The notes beneath the pieces are model-generated. The model did not search any database and was not told the DNA's origin. It saw only the letters and a list, made by a program, of their open reading frames with translations. From Polaromonas sp. (lineage in GTDB: Bacteria > Pseudomonadota > Gammaproteobacteria > Burkholderiales > Burkholderiaceae_C): a stretch of 64,000 nucleotides of DNA. A program made the position numbers and the translations under genes. Shown one piece after another: positions 48,224-57,767 of the stretch. Each line of letters starts with the position of its first letter. The stretch's first letter is position 1. Where the stretch lies: NCBI RefSeq assembly GCF_029945685.1, contig NZ_JAQSDA010000028.1, positions 1 through 64,000 on the forward strand, read 5' to 3'.

Positions 48224-49099
48224 ATGAAAGAGCGCAAAACCGCCCCCCCCTCATCACCGTCCGTTCTGCCCGCCCAGCGCGCCGGCATCCAGTCGGTGGA
48301 GGTTGGTTTCAGTCTGCTGCAGGTGCTCAGCGCCTCGCCGGGCGCGCTGATGCTGCGCGACCTCGCCTTTGCTGCCGGCATGAGCGCCGCCAAGGCGCAC
48401 CGCTACCTGGTGAGTTTCCAGCGGCTCGAGCTGGTGGCGCAAGACCCGGGCACCACACGTTACGACCTCGGCCCGGCGGCGCTCAAGCTGGGCCTGGCCT
48501 CCCTGTCACGCCTGGACAGCGTCAAACTTGCGCGCCAGCGCCTGGGACCGCTGATGGAGCAGATCGGCCAGACCCTGGCGCTGGCGGTGTGGGGCAACCA
48601 GGGACCCACCATCGTGCACTGGGAGGAGTCGCCGCAGGCGGTGACCGTCAATTTGCGACTGGGCGACGTGATGCCCCTGCTGTCCTCGGCCACCGGCCTG
48701 TGTTTCTCCGCCTTCATGGCGCAGCCCGCCGGCAGCCGCAGCCAAAAAGGCCCGGCGACCAGGCCACCCGCCCAGGACCGCCTGACGCCGCTGCTCAGGG
48801 ACGAACTGGCACGCATGCACAAGCTCGCCCGCAAGGACGTGCCCAAAACCATGGCCGAGGTCACGGCGCTACTGGACGAGGTGCGCCGGCGCGGCCTGTC
48901 ACGCGTGGTGGACACCCTGCTGCCCGGCGTGGCCGGATTCTGCGCGCCGGTGTTCGACGCCGACGGCCACCTGGTGCTGGGCATGGTGGCGATGGGCTCG
49001 CTGGCCAATTTCGACCCCGCCTGGGACGGCGCGGTGGCCAGCCCCCTGGCGGCAGCGGCGCGGCAACTTTCCGCCGATCTGGGATTCACAGGGGCATGA
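48224..49099 (+). CDS. IclR-family transcriptional regulator
   Basis: 291 residues. Winged helix-turn-helix near the N terminus (LMLRDLAFAAGMSAAKAHRY LVSF) and the IclR effector domain (LALAVWGNQGPTIVHWEESP; LPGVAGFCAPVFDADGHLVL; MVAMGSLANFDPAWDG). It is divergent from the FAH-type gene and probably controls it. Its stop overlaps the next gene by four bases. Confidence 0.9.
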   Translation: MKERKTAPPSSPSVLPAQRAGIQSVEVGFSLLQVLSASPGALMLRDLAFAAGMSAAKAHRYLVSFQRLELVAQDPGTTRYDLGPAALKLGLASLSRLDSVKLARQRLGPLMEQIGQTLALAVWGNQGPTIVHWEESPQAVTVNLRLGDVMPLLSSATGLCFSAFMAQPAGSRSQKGPATRPPAQDRLTPLLRDELARMHKLARKDVPKTMAEVTALLDEVRRRGLSRVVDTLLPGVAGFCAPVFDADGHLVLGMVAMGSLANFDPAWDGAVASPLAAAARQLSADLGFTGA

Positions 49100-50199
49100 A
49101 CACCCCGCCCGCCCGGCAGGCACCAGCGCTGCCGGCGCGCCCCCTGATCACCCTGACCTCGCTCGTGGTACTGGCCCATGTCCTGCTGCTGCAGGCGGCG
49201 CCGCTGGCCTGGGGGCCGGTGCCCGACCCGCAGGCGACCGCGCCACGCCCCTTCATCACACGAACGCTGGAGATCAAGCCCGAACCGGCGCTGGCCAGCG
49301 CCCCCGCTGCCCCGCCGGTGCGCGCCCAGCCAGTCCGGCGCCGCCCTCCCCTTTCACCGTCAAATCGGGCTACAGCCCCCGAATTGACTGCGCCACCAGC
49401 TATCGAATCAATAGCGCCTGCAACCACGGACAGCACCGCCCCGGCTGACCCGCCGGGCCAGCCGGCCGAGACCGCCGCAACACCGACAGAACCGGTCGCA
49501 CCCACTCCCACTCCCACGCAAACACCACCGCCCCCCCCCCTGCCCGGCGCCAGCACCGCCCTGACCATCCCCGGCTCGGTGCGCCTCAAATACGCGATGA
49601 CGGGTCGCGCCAAAAACCTGGACTACAGCGCCTTTGCCCAGCTCGACTGGTTGCAGGACGGCCAGACCTATGACGCCAAAATGGTGGTCAGCGCCCTGTT
49701 CCTCGGATCACGCAGCATGACCAGCAGCGGGCGCATCACCGCCGACGGACTCGCGCCGACGCGTTTTCTGGACAAGTCCCGCAGCGAACGCGCGGCCCAT
49801 TTCCAGGCCGACAAGGGCACGATCAGCTTCAGTGCCAACACGCCAGACGCGCCCTGGCTGCGCGGCGCACAGGATCGTCTGAGTGTTTTCCTGCAACTGG
49901 GCAGCCTGCTGGCCGGCGCGCCGGCCAGCTACCCGGTCGGCGCCAGCGTGTCGCTGTACACCGCCGGCCCGCGCGAAGTCGACACCTGGACCTTCACCGT
50001 CGAATCCGAGGAAACCCTCAAGCTGCCCGTCGGCGAGGCGGCCACGCTCAAGCTCACCCGCAAGCCGCAGCGCGACCATGACCAGACCGTCGAAATCTGG
50101 TTCGCGCCGTCCATGGACTACCTGCCGGTGCGCAGCCGCATCACCCAGCAAAACGGTGACTTCATCGACCAGCAACTGCGCGCAGTCGAAAAACCCTGA
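49096..50199 (+). CDS. DUF3108 exported/periplasmic protein with proline-rich linker
   Basis: 367 residues from ATG at 49096, overlapping the iclR-type stop (ATGA). One N-terminal membrane helix (LITLTSLVVLAHVLLLQAAP) is followed by a low-complexity Pro/Ala/Thr linker to about residue 155. The C-terminal domain (SVRLKYAMTGRAKNLDYSAF onward) is DUF3108, a beta-rich periplasmic domain. The layout recalls TonB-like proteins spanning the periplasm. Part of the linker is encoded by a copy of the 62-nt repeat, in frame. Confidence 0.8.
   Translation: MNTPPARQAPALPARPLITLTSLVVLAHVLLLQAAPLAWGPVPDPQATAPRPFITRTLEIKPEPALASAPAAPPVRAQPVRRRPPLSPSNRATAPELTAPPAIESIAPATTDSTAPADPPGQPAETAATPTEPVAPTPTPTQTPPPPPLPGASTALTIPGSVRLKYAMTGRAKNLDYSAFAQLDWLQDGQTYDAKMVVSALFLGSRSMTSSGRITADGLAPTRFLDKSRSERAAHFQADKGTISFSANTPDAPWLRGAQDRLSVFLQLGSLLAGAPASYPVGASVSLYTAGPREVDTWTFTVESEETLKLPVGEAATLKLTRKPQRDHDQTVEIWFAPSMDYLPVRSRITQQNGDFIDQQLRAVEKP
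49354..49415 (-). repeat. 62-nt dispersed repeat, copy inside the DUF3108 gene
   Basis: Aligned without gaps to the copy at 57597, the blocks AGCCC, TGCGC, CCAGCTAT or GCAGCTAT, and AATAGC fall at identical positions. Here the repeat encodes part of the Pro-rich linker (around ELTAPPAIESIAP) without disturbing the frame. Confidence 0.6.
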
Positions 50200-50356
50200 T
50201 GTCACACGGGCGCCACCGCGCCCCTTGTCGTCACGCTGTGATTTTTTTGGCATTTCCGGGCAATTCAGGACATTTCGGCGTGTTTCAGGGATTTACCCTG
50301 TGTGTCTTGAACTTCGCCCGGCCGTTGATATATGGGTACAAGAAGGAAACCACACC

Positions 50357-50638
50357 ATGCACATGCTCTACGACTCCGAATCCTTCGCGGTGATGCAGAT
50401 CCATGCCAACGCCCCGGAGGAGTCTGCGCCCGCTCCGGCCGTGCCCCAGCTTGCCCGCAACGGCTTCGAGATTGTCGACAAACGCTCCGGCAAGGAGGTC
50501 TATCTGGACGGCTCCTGGGCCGAACTTTTCCAGCAGCGCCTGAACGTCTGGCAAAAAAACACGCCGACGCAGGAAGAACTCGAGGACATGCTCGAAAGTT
50601 ATGCCGAGCTGGCGCACACGCCAGTGGGGCTGCACTGA
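50357..50638 (+). CDS. DUF3567 small cytosolic protein
   Basis: 93 residues from ATG at 50357 with an AAGGA ribosome site. MHMLYDSESFAVMQIHANAP and GFEIVDKRSGKEVYLDGSWA belong to a small betaproteobacterial family known to me as DUF3567. An acidic C-terminal helix (TQEELEDMLESYAELAHTP) follows. Function unknown. Confidence 0.8.
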   Translation: MHMLYDSESFAVMQIHANAPEESAPAPAVPQLARNGFEIVDKRSGKEVYLDGSWAELFQQRLNVWQKNTPTQEELEDMLESYAELAHTPVGLH

Positions 50639-50808
50639 CGACTGCCGCGCAGCCGTCGGCCCCAGAGCGGGTCCCCGACGATTCCTGAAGGTCATTGACG
50701 GCCTTAAGACAGCGTTAAGGGAGGCCATGCAACATTTGTTTACATCGGCCATCCGCCGAAGCGATGGCAAATGGGGCCTCCGCCATCACCTTGCCCCGGG
50801 ACCTGACC

Positions 50809-51948
50809 ATGACTCCTTCTTTTTCCCGACTGCTTGCCGGTTGCCTTGTGCTGTGCACACACTGGGCGCTGGCCGCCGACGGCGTATCGCCACGCCAGAT
50901 CCTGGTTGGACAGAACATCACGCTGCAGGGCGGAAAAAACGACTACGGCATGGCGGTGCAGGAGGGCATCCAGACCTACCTGCAGGCCGTCAATGCCCGT
51001 GGCGGCGTCAACGGTCGGCAGGTCGTGCTCAGGACGCTGGACGATGACAACCAGTCGGCCAGGGCCGAGGCCAATGCCCGCCAGCTCGTGACGCAGGACA
51101 AGGTGTTCATCCTGTTCGGTTCGATCGAAGGCGGCCCGTCCACCGCCGTGATGAAAGCGGCAGTGGACCTCAACGTGCCGTTTTTCGGGCCCATGGCCGG
51201 TTCGCCCACGCTGCGCCGCCCGTATCAGCCGCTGGTTTTCCCGGTGCGCACCGAACACCGGGAAGAGTTCCGCGCACTGCTCGACTACGCGAAGAAAACC
51301 GGGACCACGCGCGTGGCCTTTGTCCGTTCCGACTCCGAGACCGGCCAGCAACACCTGGAGAACGTCAGGCTGCTGTGCCGGGACCTGGGCATGGAGCTGG
51401 TGGCGGATCTGCCCTTCAAATCCGATGTGAGCGACGTGCAGATCGAGCAGATGGCCCAGCGCATCGCCGCGACCGGGGCCCAGGTGGTGATCAACCACGG
51501 CGGCGCCGCCATGTACGAACGGCTGATCCGCCAGGCCCGCAAGCAAGGCGTGCGCGCCACCTTCAGCGGCGTGAATTCGGGCTCGACGCAGCTCGCCAAA
51601 CACCTGGGTGAACTCGCGCACGGCATGGTGTTTTCCCAGGTGGTGCCCAGCCCCTGGGAGCGCAAGACAGGCATCACGCGCGAGTACCAGGAAGAATTCG
51701 CACGCCTGAAACCGGGCCAGGAGTTCTCCTATGGCAGCCTGGAAGGCTACCTGACGGCCAAGGCCCTGGTCGCGGCCCTTGAGCTGGCCGGCAAGGAACC
51801 GACACGCGAAAGCTTTGTGCGCGGCCTGCACAACGTCGGCAGCATCGACCTGAACGGCCTGCGGGCCAGCTACCTGCCGGGTTCGCACACCGGCATGACG
51901 CTGGTGGATCTGGCCATCGTCACACGCGACGGCAAATTCCGGCATTGA
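50809..51948 (+). CDS. Branched-chain amino-acid type ABC substrate-binding protein (orphan)
   Basis: 379 residues from Met at 50809, with a signal peptide (FSRLLAGCLVLCTHWALAAD). It is a type I periplasmic binding protein of the Leu/Ile/Val family: ILVGQNITLQGGKNDYGMAV; GQEFSYGSLEGYLTAKALVA. No permease or ATPase gene lies nearby, so it either feeds a transporter encoded elsewhere or senses a ligand for a partner protein. A start at 50764 would add residues before the signal peptide and is less likely. Confidence 0.85.
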   Translation: MTPSFSRLLAGCLVLCTHWALAADGVSPRQILVGQNITLQGGKNDYGMAVQEGIQTYLQAVNARGGVNGRQVVLRTLDDDNQSARAEANARQLVTQDKVFILFGSIEGGPSTAVMKAAVDLNVPFFGPMAGSPTLRRPYQPLVFPVRTEHREEFRALLDYAKKTGTTRVAFVRSDSETGQQHLENVRLLCRDLGMELVADLPFKSDVSDVQIEQMAQRIAATGAQVVINHGGAAMYERLIRQARKQGVRATFSGVNSGSTQLAKHLGELAHGMVFSQVVPSPWERKTGITREYQEEFARLKPGQEFSYGSLEGYLTAKALVAALELAGKEPTRESFVRGLHNVGSIDLNGLRASYLPGSHTGMTLVDLAIVTRDGKFRH

Positions 51949-51958
51949 GGGCGCGGAC

Positions 51959-53017
51959 TCAGTCCGCCGGGTAGAGCCTGCGGTACAGCGGGGCCACCAG
52001 AATGAGTACCGCCACGAGCCGGCACACCTGAAACGCGGTGACCACCGGCACACCGAGTTGCAGCACCTTGGCGGTGATGGCCATCTCGGCGATGCCGCCC
52101 GGGGAGGTGCCCAGAATCAGCGTGGCCAGCGGCAGGCCGGTGGCCCATGCCAGCAGCGCGGCAAAGCCACTGCACAGCACCAGCATGACCAGGGTGCCCA
52201 GCACCACCGAGGCCATCCAGCGCGGCGCGGCGTGCAGAAAGGTCGGGGAAAACCGCACGCCCAGTCCCACGGCAATCAGCAGTTGCGCGGTATTGGTTAA
52301 CCAGGGCGGGATGCCCGACAGGTGCAGGCTGGCCATCGTCAGGCCCATGGTCACCAGCAGCGGCCCCATGAACCACGGGTTGGCCCGGCCCAGCCGAAGC
52401 ATCAGCCAGGCGCCGGTGGCAGTGGCCCCGGCCAGCGCGACCAGACCCGGCCCGTTCACCGCGCGCAGCACCGGCGGGTTCAGGTCCAGGCCATGCAGGC
52501 CGCTGAACTGCATCGCAAAAGGAATCGTCACCGTGACCAGCAGCAGCCGCAGGCTGTGCGAGGCCGCCACCAGGTCGGTGCGCGCATGGGCACGTTCGGC
52601 CAGCAGGGTCATCTCGGAAGCGCCGCCTATGGCCCCCGCAAAATAACTGGTGGCGCGCATCGCCGGCGCCGGCACGCCGGGCATGCGCGGTGCGTTGACA
52701 CGGTGCAGCCAGCCGCCAAAGGCCAGGCCCAGACCCAGCGCCCAGACAATCGCCAGCGCAATGGCCCACCACAGGCTGCCGACCAGCGCGGTCACCTGCG
52801 GCGTGAAGTACAGCCCCAGCGCGGTGCCGATCACCCACTGGCCGCTGTTGTTCAGCGGCCGCCAGCTGGCGGTCGGCACGCCGGCGATCGAGGCGCAGGC
52901 CGTGGCCAGCAGCGGACCGATCATCCACGGCAGGGGCGTGCCGATCCAGACACACAGCCAGGCGCCCGCCAGCGCCAGCAGCAGGGTGAACACAACATGA
53001 AAGGGCTTGAGGCGCAT
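51959..53017 (-). CDS. AbrB family membrane protein
   Basis: 352 residues, about ten membrane helices arranged as two related halves (WMIGPLLATACASIAGVPTA in the first and WFMGPLLVTMGLTMASLHLS in the second). This is the AbrB/'ammonia monooxygenase-like' duplication family of putative transporters; it is unrelated to the DNA-binding AbrB. A run of five hexanucleotide repeats lies 13 bases upstream of the start. Confidence 0.85.
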   Translation of the reverse strand: MRLKPFHVVFTLLLALAGAWLCVWIGTPLPWMIGPLLATACASIAGVPTASWRPLNNSGQWVIGTALGLYFTPQVTALVGSLWWAIALAIVWALGLGLAFGGWLHRVNAPRMPGVPAPAMRATSYFAGAIGGASEMTLLAERAHARTDLVAASHSLRLLLVTVTIPFAMQFSGLHGLDLNPPVLRAVNGPGLVALAGATATGAWLMLRLGRANPWFMGPLLVTMGLTMASLHLSGIPPWLTNTAQLLIAVGLGVRFSPTFLHAAPRWMASVVLGTLVMLVLCSGFAALLAWATGLPLATLILGTSPGGIAEMAITAKVLQLGVPVVTAFQVCRLVAVLILVAPLYRRLYPAD

Positions 53018-53030
53018 CGGGGGCAGAAAA

Positions 53031-53060
53031 ACAGGAACAGGAACAGGAACAGGAACAGGA
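53031..53060. repeat. Five tandem copies of a hexanucleotide
   Basis: ACAGGA repeated five times without change (TCCTGT on the minus strand), ending 13 bases before the AbrB-family start codon. It lies in the leader or promoter spacing of that gene, where slippage could change expression. Confidence 0.9.
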
Positions 53061-53131
53061 AAGGGAGAGATGCAGGGTTTTGGCTGACCGGCCGCCGCCG
53101 GTTGTCAGATAGGTCTAGTATCGCCCTGAGC

Positions 53132-54022
53132 ATGGCCACGAACACCCCACCCCCTTCCCCTGCGAACACCTGCCGGCGCAACGCCGTCCTGGCCCCGCTG
53201 CTGCTCGTGCTGCTGGCCGCCTGCGCCAGGGTGCCCGAACCCCGGCTGTTTCCGCATGCACCCAATGACATCACGGCACGCACCGAGGCCCTGCTGCCTG
53301 CCGACGTGATCCTGCTCGGCGAGCAGCACGATGCGGCCGAGCACCAGGACATTCACCGGCAGGTCATCGAGTACCTGGCGGTACGCGGCCAGTTGGCGGC
53401 GGTGGCGCTGGAGATGGCCGAGGCGGGTACCAGCACCGCGGCCCTGAAATCGAACAGCACCCAGTTGCAGGTGCAGGCCTCCCTGGGCTGGAACAACAAA
53501 AGCTGGCCCTGGACCGCCTATGGCCCGGCGGTGATGGCGGCCGTCAAGGCCGGCGTGCCGGTGCTGGGCGCCAACCTGCCGCCGGCGCAGATGCGGGGCG
53601 CCATGGCCGACGGCCTGCTGGACCAGCCCCTGCCCGGCCCCGCGCTCAAGGCCCAGCAGCAGCTGATACGCATCGGCCACTGCGGCGTGTTGCCGGAGGA
53701 CCGGATCTCCCCGATGACACGCATCCAGATCGCGCGCGACATCCGCATGGCGCGCACGCTGCAGCAGGCGGCCTTGCCTGGAAAAACAGTGGTGTTGCTG
53801 GCCGGCAGCGGCCATGTCAACCGCTCGCTGGGCGTTCCCCAGCACCTGCCGCCCGGCCTGGCCGTCAAGGCCGTGCAGCTGCGCGCCGGTCCGGCAGCGG
53901 CCACGCCGGATGCGCGCCAGGAGGCCGAAAGCAGGGCGGCGTTTGATGCCGTCTGGCCGACCCCGGTCGTGCCGGAGCAGGACTACTGCGCCAGTTTGAG
54001 GGAAACGCCCGGGGCGAAGTAG
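53132..54022 (+). CDS. ChaN-type haem-binding lipoprotein
   Basis: 296 residues from ATG at 53132. A lipoprotein signal ends in LVLLAAC, with Cys31 as the lipidated residue. The ChaN domain follows: DVILLGEQHDAAEHQDIHRQ, LAAVALEMAEAG, and VVLLAGSGHVNRSLGVPQHL. ChaN of Campylobacter binds haem and relates to iron uptake. Membrane-anchored in the periplasm. Confidence 0.87.
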   Translation: MATNTPPPSPANTCRRNAVLAPLLLVLLAACARVPEPRLFPHAPNDITARTEALLPADVILLGEQHDAAEHQDIHRQVIEYLAVRGQLAAVALEMAEAGTSTAALKSNSTQLQVQASLGWNNKSWPWTAYGPAVMAAVKAGVPVLGANLPPAQMRGAMADGLLDQPLPGPALKAQQQLIRIGHCGVLPEDRISPMTRIQIARDIRMARTLQQAALPGKTVVLLAGSGHVNRSLGVPQHLPPGLAVKAVQLRAGPAAATPDARQEAESRAAFDAVWPTPVVPEQDYCASLRETPGAK

Positions 54023-54042
54023 CCCCGGCCACGGTCAGTGAC

Positions 54043-55383
54043 TCAGGCGTTCTTCCTGATGGAATCCGCCACCACACTGACGATGCGCTCAATGTGCTCT
54101 TTCTCCACGATGTAGGGCGGACAGATCACGATGTTCTCGGCCGCCGGGCGCACCAGCACGCCGTGCTTGAAGCAGTCCATGAAGATGTCGTACGCGCGTT
54201 TGCCCGGCGCGCCGGCGATGGACGCCAGCTCCACCGCGCCGGCCAGGCCCAGGCTGCGGATGCCGACCACATGGGGCAGGCCCTTGAAGCCGCTGTGCAT
54301 GGCGTCACCGAGCACGGTGCCCATCTGTCCGGCGCGTTCAAACAGCTTTTCTTCCTTGAACAGGCCCAGCGTGGCAATCGCCGCGGCGCAGGCCACCGGA
54401 TGGCCCGAGTAGGTGTAGCCATGGAAAAACTCGACCGCATGGGCCGGGCTGTCGGCATTGGCATCCATCATGGTGTTGTAGATGCGGTCGGAGCAGATCA
54501 CGCCGCCCAGCGGGATCACGCCGTTGGTCACGCACTTGGCGAAGTTCAGCATGTCGGGCACCACGCCGTAGTAGTCGGCGCCGAAGTTGGTTCCCATGCG
54601 GCCGAAGCCGGTGATGACCTCGTCAAAAATCAGCAGGATGCCGTGTTTGTCGCAGATCTCGCGCAGGCGCTTGAGGTAGCCCTTGGGCGGCAGGTACCAG
54701 CCGGCGCTGCCGGCCACCGGCTCGACGATCACGGCAGCGATATTGCTGGCGTCGTGCAGCGGCAAAATGCGCTGCTCCAGCTCCAGCAGGATGTCCTCCT
54801 CCCAGACCGGCTCGGCGCCATGGATGTAGGCGTGTTTGACCGGGTCGTGGATGAAACGCATGTGGTCCACCCGCGGCAGCAAGGCCGAGCCGTAGACCTT
54901 GCGGTTGGCCGGAATGCCGCCCACACTCATGCCGCCGAAACCGACGCCGTGGTAACCCTTTTCGCGCCCGATGAAGACATTGCGGTGGCCCTCGCCGCGT
55001 GCGCGGTGGTACGCCAGCGCCACCTTGAGCGAGGTGTCGGCCGCTTCCGAACCGGAATTGCAGAACAGCACCTGGTTCAGGTCGCCGGGCGCCATGCCGG
55101 CAATCAGGTCGGCGGCCTTGAAGGCCTGGTCGTTGCTGGCCTGGAAGGCGGTGGCGTAGTCCAGGGTGTCGAGCTGCTTCTTGATGGCTTCGTTGATCGG
55201 CTTGCGGTTGTGGCCGGCGCCCACGCACCACAGGCTGGAAATGCCGTCGAGCACCTGCTTGCCGTCATGCGTCGTGAAAAACATGCCGTCGGCTTTCACA
55301 AAAACCCGCGGGTCCTTCTTGAAGCTGCGGTTCGGCGTGAACGGCAACCACTGGTGGTCCATGTTGAAGTCCTGATAGGCCAT
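54043..55383 (-). CDS. Omega-amino acid:pyruvate aminotransferase, class III
   Basis: 446 residues from ATG at 55383 (AGGAG upstream). PLP-dependent fold type I: GSEAADTSLKVALAYHRARG, the Asp/Glu segment LLIFDEVITGFGRMGTNFGA, and the PLP-Lys in FAKCVTNGVIPLGGVICSDR. The sequence matches the beta-alanine:pyruvate type. It would move an amino group from an omega-amino acid to pyruvate. The upstream extension of the frame runs into the repeat element and is rejected. Confidence 0.9.
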   Translation of the reverse strand: MAYQDFNMDHQWLPFTPNRSFKKDPRVFVKADGMFFTTHDGKQVLDGISSLWCVGAGHNRKPINEAIKKQLDTLDYATAFQASNDQAFKAADLIAGMAPGDLNQVLFCNSGSEAADTSLKVALAYHRARGEGHRNVFIGREKGYHGVGFGGMSVGGIPANRKVYGSALLPRVDHMRFIHDPVKHAYIHGAEPVWEEDILLELEQRILPLHDASNIAAVIVEPVAGSAGWYLPPKGYLKRLREICDKHGILLIFDEVITGFGRMGTNFGADYYGVVPDMLNFAKCVTNGVIPLGGVICSDRIYNTMMDANADSPAHAVEFFHGYTYSGHPVACAAAIATLGLFKEEKLFERAGQMGTVLGDAMHSGFKGLPHVVGIRSLGLAGAVELASIAGAPGKRAYDIFMDCFKHGVLVRPAAENIVICPPYIVEKEHIERIVSVVADSIRKNA

Positions 55384-55427
55384 GACGAAATCTCCTGCTA
55401 GAAAAAAGGGCTGCCGGGTTTTGGCGC

Positions 55428-55592
55428 TAGTACTGCAGCACGGAAGTAGCGAAACAAAATGAAAGTGATGGCTTCGTGTCCAGGGCAAGGCGCAAGCCGC
55501 AGCGAAGGCTGTACGCCTTCGCAAGGATTGCAACGCCGCCATGGGTACGAAGGCGCGCTTTCATGTTTCGATATTTTCGGGTTGCAGTACTA
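55428..55592. mobile_element. 165-bp structured element with imperfect terminal inverted repeats (element 1)
   Basis: The ends TAGTACTGCA...TGCAGTACTA form an imperfect inverted repeat of about 35 bases that continues inward through CGAAACA and ATGAAAG. The centre folds into a perfect stem GCGAAGGC/GCCTTCGC with a five-base loop. Blocks AGGCGCAA, GCAGC, GCAAGG and TTGCAACGC recur in the same order in the 269-bp element at 62300. It encodes nothing and lies between divergent genes. I read it as a MITE-like non-autonomous element. Confidence 0.6.
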
Positions 55593-55675
55593 AGTCATGC
55601 ATTCTGGCACTCCCGGCGACAATCTGCTTTCCGGCAAACACCTGGCGGCCGGCCACCTGCGACAATTCATCCCCC

Positions 55676-56548
55676 ATGAGTCCTACTTATATCCTCACCC
55701 TGTCCTGCCCGGACCGTCCGGGCATTGTTCATGCGGTTTCCGGCTTTCTGTTCGAACGCGGCGGCAACATCCTGGAAGCGGCGCAGTTCAGCGACGACAA
55801 GCGCGACGACCCGGCGGCCGACGCCACCGGCCTGTTTTTCATGCGCGTCAGTTTCACCTGTGACCAGCTCTCCTTTGAAGAGCTCAAGGAACAGGTCGGC
55901 GTGCTGGGCGTGCTGTTCGACATGCGCTGGGGCCTGCACCAGACCACCGAACCCATGCGCACGGTGCTCATGGTCAGCAAGGAAGGGCATTGCCTGAACG
56001 ACCTGCTGTTTCGCTGGAAGTCGGGGCTGCTGCCGCTGGACATTCGCGCCATCGTCTCCAACCACCGGGATTTTTACCAGCTGGCGGCCAGCTACAACGT
56101 GCCCTTTCACCACATTCCGGTCACGGCTGCGACCAAGGAGAAGGCCGAAAAGAAACAATACGACATCATCGAGGCCGAAGGCGCCGAACTGGTGGTGCTG
56201 GCGCGTTACATGCAGATCCTGAGCAACGACCTGTGCAAAAAGCTCGCCGGCCGTGCCATCAACATTCACCACTCCTTTCTGCCCAGCTTCAAGGGCGCCA
56301 AACCCTACTACCAGGCCCATGCCCGCGGCGTGAAGCTGATAGGTGCCACGGCGCATTACGTGACGGCCGACCTCGACGAGGGGCCCATCATCGAGCAGGA
56401 CGTGGCCCGGGCCGACCACAGCAAGACCGTGCAGGCCCTGACCGCCATGGGCCGGGACACCGAAAGCCAGGTGCTGGCGCGCGCCGTGCTCTGGCACAGC
56501 GAACACCGGGTGCTGCTGAACGGCCACAAGACGGTGATATTCAAGTGA
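55676..56548 (+). CDS. purU: Formyltetrahydrofolate deformylase
   Basis: 290 residues from ATG at 55676. An N-terminal ACT domain (PTYILTLSCPDRPGIVHAVS) is followed by a formyl-transferase fold with the catalytic Asn/His/Asp set (AINIHHSFLPSFKGAKPYYQ; GATAHYVTADLDEGPIIEQD). It hydrolyses 10-formyl-THF to formate and THF, balancing one-carbon pools. GACAAT nine bases upstream stands in place of a ribosome site. Confidence 0.95.
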   Translation: MSPTYILTLSCPDRPGIVHAVSGFLFERGGNILEAAQFSDDKRDDPAADATGLFFMRVSFTCDQLSFEELKEQVGVLGVLFDMRWGLHQTTEPMRTVLMVSKEGHCLNDLLFRWKSGLLPLDIRAIVSNHRDFYQLAASYNVPFHHIPVTAATKEKAEKKQYDIIEAEGAELVVLARYMQILSNDLCKKLAGRAINIHHSFLPSFKGAKPYYQAHARGVKLIGATAHYVTADLDEGPIIEQDVARADHSKTVQALTAMGRDTESQVLARAVLWHSEHRVLLNGHKTVIFK

Positions 56549-56693
56549 CTGCCTCCATAAATCCGATCGCCGGGCGCGGGGCTGCGTTGCGCGGTGCTCG
56601 GAATCCTCATGCACCCAAGTGCATTCCGGTGTCCTGCGCTCCGTGCGCCTTGCCCTGCATCCCGGTGCTCGAATTTCTGGAAGCAGTCTAGGA

Positions 56694-57578
56694 ATGGGGA
56701 CAGCCAGCCGTATTCCGCCCATCCAGTGCCTGCTGACCTTCGAGACGCTGGCGCGGCTGCGCAGCGTCACGCAGGCGGCGGAAGAGCTCAATGTCACGCC
56801 CAGCGCGGTGAGCCACCGCGTCAAGCAGCTTGAGCAGATCATCGGCACCAAGCTGTTCGGCCGGGCCGATTTTTCACTGACCACCGAAGGCAGCGAATAC
56901 CTGGCCCATGTGCGCGAGGGTCTGGCGACGCTGCAGAAGTTTCCCGGCACCGCCGGCCAGAGCGGCAGCCCCGGCAAACGCAAGCTGCGGCTGGCGGTCA
57001 CGCCGACCTTTGCCCGCTCCATCCTGATCCCGCGCCTGCGCCAGTTCACCGATGCCTACCCCGAGATCGACCTGACGCTGCAGGTGTCGATTCCCCTGCT
57101 GGACGTGGTCGCCGAAGACGCCGACCTGATCGTGCGTTTCGGCACCGGGCGTTATGCCGACCTCGAACACGTCTGCCTGATGAAGGACGAAGTCACGCCG
57201 CTGGCCTCACCCGCCTACGTGCGCGAGCACGGGCCGTTCGACGCGGCGGAAGACCTCGAGGGGGAAGCGCTGCTGCGCTCGCCGCTGGAGCCCTGGCGCA
57301 CCTGGTTTGCCGCGCATGGCCTGGACTGGGCCGAACCGGTCGATGGCTCGCAGTTCAACGATATCGGCCTGATGTGCGACGCCGCCGCCGCCGGCATGGG
57401 GGTGGCGCTGGTCCGTCTCAAGCTGGGCGCGCCGTGGCTGGAACACGGCTCCCTGGTGCGTCTGTACGAACGCAATGTAGCCAGCCCGCACGCCCACTAC
57501 CTGTGCTGGCGCACCGGCATGATGGACCGCTGGGAATGTGCCGCCTTTGCCGAATGGCTGAAAAAGTCGGTTACATAG
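56694..57578 (+). CDS. LysR-family regulator, GcvA-like
   Basis: 294 residues from ATG at 56694. The LysR helix-turn-helix is LARLRSVTQAAEELNVTPSA VSHRVKQLE; the effector domain includes DADLIVRFGTGRYADLEHVC and FNDIGLMCDAAAAGMGVALV, typical of GcvA-like members. It lies 145 bp after purU on the same strand, and a link to one-carbon or glycine metabolism is possible but unproven. Confidence 0.88.
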   Translation: MGTASRIPPIQCLLTFETLARLRSVTQAAEELNVTPSAVSHRVKQLEQIIGTKLFGRADFSLTTEGSEYLAHVREGLATLQKFPGTAGQSGSPGKRKLRLAVTPTFARSILIPRLRQFTDAYPEIDLTLQVSIPLLDVVAEDADLIVRFGTGRYADLEHVCLMKDEVTPLASPAYVREHGPFDAAEDLEGEALLRSPLEPWRTWFAAHGLDWAEPVDGSQFNDIGLMCDAAAAGMGVALVRLKLGAPWLEHGSLVRLYERNVASPHAHYLCWRTGMMDRWECAAFAEWLKKSVT

Positions 57579-57596
57579 GCCCTGCCACCCTGTACC

Positions 57597-57658
57597 TTCA
57601 AGTCTTTTATGCCTCCAGCCCTTGTCGGCTTTGCGCAAGCAGCTATCAAATAAATAGC
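57597..57658 (-). repeat. 62-nt dispersed repeat, copy between the LysR and GlcD-like genes
   Basis: On the minus strand it begins GCTATTTATTTGATAGCTGC and ends AGACTTGAA. GCTAT and ATAGC can form a small stem at one end. It is intergenic, between genes on the plus strand. Confidence 0.8.
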
Positions 57659-57767
57659 GTTCCGGTTTTCACAAAAGCCCGCCATTTTCTTCACGCCGCG
57701 CGCAGGCACTTTGCATTAAAGTGCATTCATCCCGGCGCCAAGCCGTGTTTCACCCTGAAGGCCGCCC

